10,032 bases of DNA from UBA9630 sp037137555 (GTDB taxonomy: Bacteria; Patescibacteriota; Minisyncoccia; Moranbacterales; UBA2206): contig JBAXKA010000036.1 of NCBI GenBank assembly GCA_037137555.1, positions 1 through 10,032 of the forward strand, in the 5' to 3' direction. Below the pieces are notes generated by a model. It had not been told where the DNA came from and searched no databases. It was given only the letters and a program-made list of their open reading frames with translations. Every line of letters begins with the position of its first letter. Position 1 is the first letter of the stretch. Shown piece by piece: positions 6,175-10,032 of the stretch. The translations under genes and the position numbers were made by a program.

Positions 6175-6341
6175 GTTACTCATATCTGAAGTTTTTGAAA
6201 CTCCTTATTGTAATTAATTATTCTTTCAAAAATTTGGGTGAAAGAAATTTATCCTCAATATTATTATTTCTCTGTAACGAAGTGAAAGAGAAAGTTATTA
6301 TTAAAGGTAAATTTCTGTAACCAGATATGAGTTGTTATGTG
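6167..6341. repeat. gene-free fold-back spacer module, attC-like, second copy
   Basis: Outer cores GCCACAAC (6167-6174) and GTTATGTG (6334-6341) flank a perfect stem, CTCATATCTG (6179-6188) and CAGATATGAG (6322-6331), with four unpaired bases on the left and two on the right. The interior folds again: GAAATTTA (6244-6251) with TAAATTTC (6308-6315), and inside that TTTCTC (6267-6272) with GAGAAA (6288-6293). ATATCTG at the inner edge of the left arm and ACCAGATAT at the right are shared with 3771-3920. The outer cores match poorly with each other but match the far ends of the neighbouring modules. Confidence 0.65.
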
Positions 6342-6415
6342 TAGTAAATTTTTTTATTCCTAATTATTCTTTTCTCAATCTACTTTTTTATTCTATTTTT
6401 AAAATAAGTTTTTTT
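6334..6415 (+). repeat. left terminal inverted repeat of module 3
   Basis: Inverted partner of 9904-9982. It includes the 8-base core, a 21-bp perfect block at 6370-6390 and AAAATAAGTTTTTTT at 6401-6415. Confidence 0.85.
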
Positions 6416-6464
6416 GTTTTTGATTTTGGGCAGAGGGTCGGGGTGAATGACCGAAATCAAAAAC
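6416..6464. repeat. conserved trailer hairpin with G-rich loop, copy 3
   Basis: GTTTTTGATTTTGGGC (6416-6431) and GACCGAAATCAAAAAC (6449-6464) pair at 14 of 16 positions, one exception being a T-G pair. The loop keeps AGAGGG and GGGGTGAAT. It lies 63 bases after the phosphatase-like gene. The arm differs from copies 1 and 2 on both sides in a matched way, as expected if pairing is conserved. Confidence 0.7.
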
Positions 6465-6527
6465 TCCTTATTGGTTTTTTTTATTTTTAATTTTATTTTC
6501 TTGTAGATAGGCCAATCTCCAATTTTA

Positions 6528-7376
6528 TTACAGCGTGCCTTTTTTACCTCTAAATTCACCTTCCGTAGAACCATCGTCAGCCAGTTTCATGCGTAACACT
6601 TCGCAATTATTGATACCATCTTCTTGAAATTTTTCTCTTATTGCCTCAATTAACATGTTCTCGTGTCCGAATGCGAGAATTTTTACATCTTTGTTTAAAT
6701 TACTAGCTTGGGTTTTTTTATTTGCGAAACGTAATAAGCGTTTCATGTTTTCAAATTCTCTTGTATACAAATCGTGAGCTGATTTTATATCGGGAAAAAT
6801 TGATTGAACTTGCTCGGAATATTTTTCGAAATTTTTGGCATATGAGCCCTGATCTTCAGCGTCAATAATGGCAGTTGCCTGCTCAAAGCGTTTTTTTTCT
6901 TCATCAGAGACATTATCAAAATTTATTCCTACTCGGTATTTTTTTGGACTAAAGGCCATGTTGGCAAGTATATTTGGATGGTTTAATGATAATGTTTCTA
7001 AAATTCTTATTTCACCATCAGCATTTTCATCTGAAATTTTACTTCGAGAGTTTTCGGGGACAATAACATTGAAACCGTTTTCTTTTGCAGTTTCACGGTA
7101 GATATTTGCTGTTTCCACCGCTCGTGCCTCGTTGCTCGACACAAAAAATAAATCAGTTTTATTTGGGTCAAGGTCTTTGAAATATTCATTTGCCGCATTT
7201 TTAGCGAGCTCCATTCCGCCTTCGGTAATATCTGGGATAACTTGCTCGTTTTTATCGAACGGGGCAGTCGGATTATTTTTTAATGATTCAGCATAAGATT
7301 TGTACCCCGCTTGTGAGTGTCTGACATAATCAGCAGAAATATTATTTTGTCTCGATTGTTCAAAATTATTTTTCAT
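6528..7376 (-). CDS. histidine-phosphatase-superfamily-like protein
   Basis: 282 residues, cytoplasmic. YVRHSQAGY at 17-25 carries the R-H pair of the phosphoglycerate-mutase-like (histidine phosphatase) family in RHS rather than the usual RHG form; SSNEARAVETA at 80-90 is the second arginine motif; ILAFGHENML at 233-242 supplies the second catalytic histidine (H238). Order and spacing match the family, with a longer middle region (about 105-225) rich in charged residues. Members remove phosphate from sugars, nucleotides or proteins; no substrate can be read from the sequence. It starts 17 bases after the stop of the phosphotransferase gene, so the two are almost certainly one transcript and may act on the same phosphorylated compound, which is inference. 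The ATG at 7376 has no ribosome-binding site. The C-terminus (about 265-282, glycine and lysine rich) may be a flexible tail. Confidence 0.85.
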   Translation of the reverse strand: MKNNFEQSRQNNISADYVRHSQAGYKSYAESLKNNPTAPFDKNEQVIPDITEGGMELAKNAANEYFKDLDPNKTDLFFVSSNEARAVETANIYRETAKENGFNVIVPENSRSKISDENADGEIRILETLSLNHPNILANMAFSPKKYRVGINFDNVSDEEKKRFEQATAIIDAEDQGSYAKNFEKYSEQVQSIFPDIKSAHDLYTREFENMKRLLRFANKKTQASNLNKDVKILAFGHENMLIEAIREKFQEDGINNCEVLRMKLADDGSTEGEFRGKKGTL

Positions 7377-7393
7377 AAATATGTTACAATCAA

Positions 7394-9823
7394 TTAGCTA
7401 TTTTTTCGTTTAATGATTTTTACAATGCCGTTTATAGCATCAACTTCTACTATATCTCCGTCTTTAATAATTTTTGTCGCCTGTCGAGTTGCAACAATAC
7501 AAGGTTTTTTCATTTCTCGGGAAATTATTGCAGCATGGCAGGTTATACCACCTTCGTCAGTTACGAAAGCGACTGCTTTCTTCATGGCTTGCAGCATGTG
7601 AGGTCGAGTCATTCCGGTTACCAGCACATCGCCGCTTTTAACCTTGGACAGTTCTTTTTCTTGATTTTTTAGCGGCGATACTATTCTTGCTTTGCCGGTC
7701 ACAATTCCACCCGATGCAATTTGTCCCTTAATAATTTCTGAATTTACAATATCGTTTTCTACTACTTCCTTGTTGAAAGTTTCTATACTATTCTTTCCGT
7801 AGTATGTTGAATATTTACCTTCTTTTACAATATACAAAGTGGAAAGTTTGCGTTCTTTTAAATTTAAAACTAATTCATTATTCTTAATAAGCCTTTTAAT
7901 ATCACCCGTTTCGTAAAAAGCTAATTGAGATAGCGGAATGTTGTATTTAGCTCCAATAATTCTATAAAGTTTTTCTGTAATTTTATCAAGATATGCCCAG
8001 CAAATTCTTATTTCAAACTTTAGGTGAGCTAGCATCGCCATTTGCTCCAATATTTTGCAATGTTTACTAGGCAATTTTAAATCTTTTAATATCCTATTCT
8101 TTTCAGCCTGCCATTTACTCTCTCTTTGTTTTATTTTCAAAATTTGGTCATCAAGTTCAGTCAGAGTAAAAGTTTTAGACTTTACTGTTATTTCATTTTC
8201 AAAATATTTTTTATCCCAAATTTTCCCACCTTCGGCGCCACCTCCAATTGCGGAATATCTCTCTGCCAAGCTAGATGCGGTTGTCTTCAATTGGTCTTTC
8301 TTGCTATTAAGCAGATTTTTAGATGTCTGAAGAATTTCTAATTCTACCAAGTCAAGAGAGGTCAAATTGTGTGGTGTTGCCAGTTCTTGTATAAGGTCAA
8401 TGTTTAATATGTTATTTTTTTTAAACCAACTTTTTATTTCATTATAAACATCGACTTGAAATTCATCATTGCACAGCTTGTATCGAGCGAAAGATTCTTC
8501 AAAAAGATTGCATAAGACATAGAATGTTTTAGAAATTTCTTCTTGCGAATACGCTTTTTTTGAAATTATTTTAGTATTAAATTTTAATATCTTCTCCACT
8601 AATTTTGTCCCATCAGCTAAATAGTTTTTCATAAAAACATGATTATGGTGTGAGTCGGTTCCCAATTTGCCAGCCTGATTAATTTCATCACGCAAAAAGT
8701 ATGAGGTTATGCCCATGTTGTATTGGTAGAACATGGTAAAATTATTTTTGCAACCAGGAAATTTTTTGTATTTACTTTTTTTTGTAAAAATTTTTAGACC
8801 CAGTTCTGAATAAATTGAAAAACGAAACGGAACTTCAAATAAATTTACCCAATCAAGTTTATCTCGATTAGTTGCCTTATTCATTAACGTGGTGATGGGT
8901 CTGCTTTGAACGATAAAAATCTTACCATTTTCTATCGCCCATTCAATATCGCAAGGAAAACCATAATGTTTTTCTATGCATAAAATATTATCAGATAGTT
9001 TTAATATTTGATTTTCTGACAATGTTTGCGATGAAGCTTTTGGTTCACTAATTTTCACCCATGTGTTGCCAATATTCTTTGATTTGTATAATCCTTTTTT
9101 CTGAGTATTTACTGTTATGTTTACTATCTTTCGTAAAGATTTATCAAACACATAACTATCAGGTGTAATTTCACCCCCAACAATTGCCTCACCGAGTCCG
9201 AATCCAGCTTCAATGATAATTTGATTATTGTCTTGAGTGACAGGGTGAACAGAAAAGGCGATTCCAGAACTTTCGCTGTTCACCATTTTTTGAACAACCA
9301 CTGCTACTGATACGTTTTTATTTTTGAATCCCTGTTCGATTCGATAGAATATTGCTCTCGGCGCATATAAAGACGCCCAACATTTTTTTATGTTGTTTAT
9401 CAGGTTTTTTGAATCTGAATTAAGGTAGCTTTCAAGTTGTCCTGCCCAAGCTGCATTGGCGCCATCTTCAGCGGTGGCCGATGATCGAACGGCAACGAAT
9501 TCAGTATTCAATTTTTTGAATTGTTCTAATATTTCTTTTTCGATTTCCGCAGGAACGGTCTTGGAGAGAATATTTTTTCTAATTGTATTTGAAGCTAGAC
9601 TGATTGTCTTGCTATCGTTTATTTTGACTTTGGCTAGATTGGTATTTATCAAGGAATCAAGTTTGTTATCTTTTATAAATTTTAAAAAACCGTTTGTTAT
9701 AACTACAAAACCATCGGGGACTGGAATGCCAGAATTTAGCATTTCACCTAGCGAAGCACCTTTACCACCAGCAATTAAACTGTCACCTTCGTTTAACTGT
9801 TTAAAAGTTTTAATATATGTCAT
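7394..9823 (-). CDS. PEP-synthase-like phosphotransferase (ATP-binding plus swivelling-His domains)
   Basis: 809 residues from the ATG at 9823. An in-frame TTG at 9844 would add seven, but ATG and the family's usual start (YIKTFKQLN) favour the shorter form. Residues about 10-312 are a PEP/pyruvate-binding ATP-grasp-like domain: GGKGASLGEML at 19-29, AVRSSATAEDG at 111-121, IIEAGFGLGEAIVGGE at 203-218, CDIEWAIENGKIFIVQSRPI at 291-310. The end carries the swivelling phosphohistidine domain with GGITCHAAI at 758-766 (H763). PEP synthase has a PEP-binding barrel after the histidine; here only about 45 residues follow. About 380 unrecognised residues lie between the two domains. This order, ATP domain, middle domain, His domain, is that of rifampicin phosphotransferase, so it may phosphorylate a small molecule using ATP, not make PEP. 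It is first in a two-gene operon with the phosphatase-like gene. Substrate unknown; rpsA/ppsA naming is not justified. Confidence 0.88.
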   Translation of the reverse strand: MTYIKTFKQLNEGDSLIAGGKGASLGEMLNSGIPVPDGFVVITNGFLKFIKDNKLDSLINTNLAKVKINDSKTISLASNTIRKNILSKTVPAEIEKEILEQFKKLNTEFVAVRSSATAEDGANAAWAGQLESYLNSDSKNLINNIKKCWASLYAPRAIFYRIEQGFKNKNVSVAVVVQKMVNSESSGIAFSVHPVTQDNNQIIIEAGFGLGEAIVGGEITPDSYVFDKSLRKIVNITVNTQKKGLYKSKNIGNTWVKISEPKASSQTLSENQILKLSDNILCIEKHYGFPCDIEWAIENGKIFIVQSRPITTLMNKATNRDKLDWVNLFEVPFRFSIYSELGLKIFTKKSKYKKFPGCKNNFTMFYQYNMGITSYFLRDEINQAGKLGTDSHHNHVFMKNYLADGTKLVEKILKFNTKIISKKAYSQEEISKTFYVLCNLFEESFARYKLCNDEFQVDVYNEIKSWFKKNNILNIDLIQELATPHNLTSLDLVELEILQTSKNLLNSKKDQLKTTASSLAERYSAIGGGAEGGKIWDKKYFENEITVKSKTFTLTELDDQILKIKQRESKWQAEKNRILKDLKLPSKHCKILEQMAMLAHLKFEIRICWAYLDKITEKLYRIIGAKYNIPLSQLAFYETGDIKRLIKNNELVLNLKERKLSTLYIVKEGKYSTYYGKNSIETFNKEVVENDIVNSEIIKGQIASGGIVTGKARIVSPLKNQEKELSKVKSGDVLVTGMTRPHMLQAMKKAVAFVTDEGGITCHAAIISREMKKPCIVATRQATKIIKDGDIVEVDAINGIVKIIKRKNS

Positions 9824-9845
9824 AAGTTTAAATTTTTTAATCAAT

Positions 9846-9897
9846 TTTTTTCTGCGGCTTTCCCAGAGCAGAAAAAACTCCTATTTACTCCCTGTAG
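9846..9897 (-). promoter_or_regulatory. conserved leader block, copy 3, with a perfect 10-bp hairpin
   Basis: TTTTTTCTGC (9846-9855) and GCAGAAAAAA (9868-9877) form a perfect 10-bp stem with a 12-base loop, just upstream of the phosphotransferase gene. On the minus strand, the block ACAGGGAGTAAATAGGAGT followed by a T-run and GCTCTGG matches the leaders at 5868-5900 and 3661-3693. A transcript would have this stem about 25 bases before the ATG, so it could attenuate transcription or control translation. Confidence 0.55.
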
Positions 9898-9903
9898 ATT
9901 TTT

Positions 9904-9982
9904 AAAAAAACTTATTTTTACTCCTTATTAAAAAAGTAGATTGAGAAAAAATTAATAAAGAAAAAAATTTATTTCACATAAC
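9904..9982 (-). repeat. right terminal inverted repeat of module 3
   Basis: Inverted partner of 6334-6415, with the perfect 15-bp (9904-9918) and 21-bp (9929-9949) blocks and the outer core CACATAAC (9975-9982). Confidence 0.85.
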
Positions 9983-10032
9983 GTATCGGCATCATCTGAA
10001 GTCTCGCACTAATTTTCGTTGTTTGAATAATA
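9983..10032. repeat. left part of a further spacer module, cut by the window edge
   Basis: After the core CACATAAC, the sequence GTATCGGCATCATCTGAAG has the same layout as the left arms at 3776-3790 and 6175-6190 (a few bases, a variable stem, then ATCTG). Its stem resembles the complement of the orphan arm at 1583-1600 (CGGCAT...ATCTG against CAGATATGCCG). Its right arm should lie beyond the window. Confidence 0.55.

Larger units (their letters stand above)
6334..9982. mobile_element. gene-carrying inverted-repeat module 3 (phosphotransferase and phosphatase-like genes)
   Basis: The outer cores GTTATGTG (6334-6341) and CACATAAC (9975-9982) are exact complements. The ends carry perfect inverted matches of 21 bp (6370-6390 with 9929-9949) and 15 bp (6401-6415 with 9904-9918), plus an A/T block next to the cores. 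The two minus-strand genes it holds form an operon. No transposase or integrase is present. Confidence 0.5.

Noticed and set aside
5987..6341. CRISPR array or tRNA/rRNA gene in the repeat-rich gap
   Set aside because: The repeats are inverted and not regularly spaced direct repeats, no cas-like genes are present, and no tRNA cloverleaf or rRNA-like sequence was recognised.
6380..6574. 64-codon minus-strand frame across the trailer hairpin and the end of the phosphatase-like gene
   Set aside because: It overlaps the real gene's conserved end and is lysine-rich, low-complexity translation of A/T-rich repeat sequence.
9824..9844. TTG start giving seven extra residues for the phosphotransferase
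   Set aside because: The ATG at 9823 fits the family start better, and the TTG has no ribosome-binding site; it remains possible.
9456..9905. 149-codon plus-strand frame over the start of the phosphotransferase gene
   Set aside because: It is antisense to the conserved ATP-binding domain, so it is a shadow frame.

Overview
The window is AT-rich and gene-dense. All six convincing protein genes lie on the minus strand, and none has a clear Shine-Dalgarno sequence at the usual distance from its start. Base composition, short cytoplasmic proteins of unclear function and the protein families present (fused membrane/spermidine-synthase protein, DUF262/DUF1524 protein, KilA-N protein, PEP-synthase-like protein, histidine-phosphatase-like protein) fit a Candidate Phyla Radiation (Patescibacteria, Parcubacteria-like) genome. 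That placement is inferred from style; there is no rRNA or other marker here.

Layout from left to right: a fused membrane/spermidine-synthase-like protein (69-1556); a GmrSD-type DUF262/DUF1524 restriction-like protein (1739-3475); a KilA-N protein (4058-4891) downstream of a probable cytoplasmic zinc metallopeptidase (4941-5837); and a histidine-phosphatase-like protein (6528-7376) downstream of a large phosphotransferase with PEP-synthase-type ATP and swivelling-histidine domains (7394-9823). The last two pairs look like two-gene operons (gaps of 49 and 17 bases).

The most striking feature is the DNA between the genes. The window is a chain of abutting modules, and each module wholly inside the window has ends that are inverted repeats of each other. 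Junctions carry a short core reading (Y)TAAC on one side and GTTA on the other. Three gene-carrying modules (about 1600-3775, 3914-5991 and 6334-9982) have terminal inverted repeats of roughly 80-100 bases. Between them lie gene-free fold-back modules (3771-3920, 5987-6130, 6128-6174, 6167-6341). Two further spacer-type ends lie at 1583-1610 and 9975-10032. Stem sequences differ between modules but match within a module. One-way genes, one or two per unit, separated by structure-conserved inverted repeats with GTTRRRY-like cores, recall integron cassettes and attC sites. The long inverted ends of the gene modules are not a normal integron feature, and no integrase or attI is in the window.

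Each gene module also carries a conserved G-rich-loop hairpin after its last gene (1679-1729, 3992-4045, 6416-6464) and a related leader block before its first gene (3661-3693, 5868-5900, 9861-9897). The cargo (restriction-like enzyme, KilA-N protein, metallopeptidase, phosphotransferase plus phosphatase-like protein) is typical accessory content, consistent with a cassette-like region that takes up genes.
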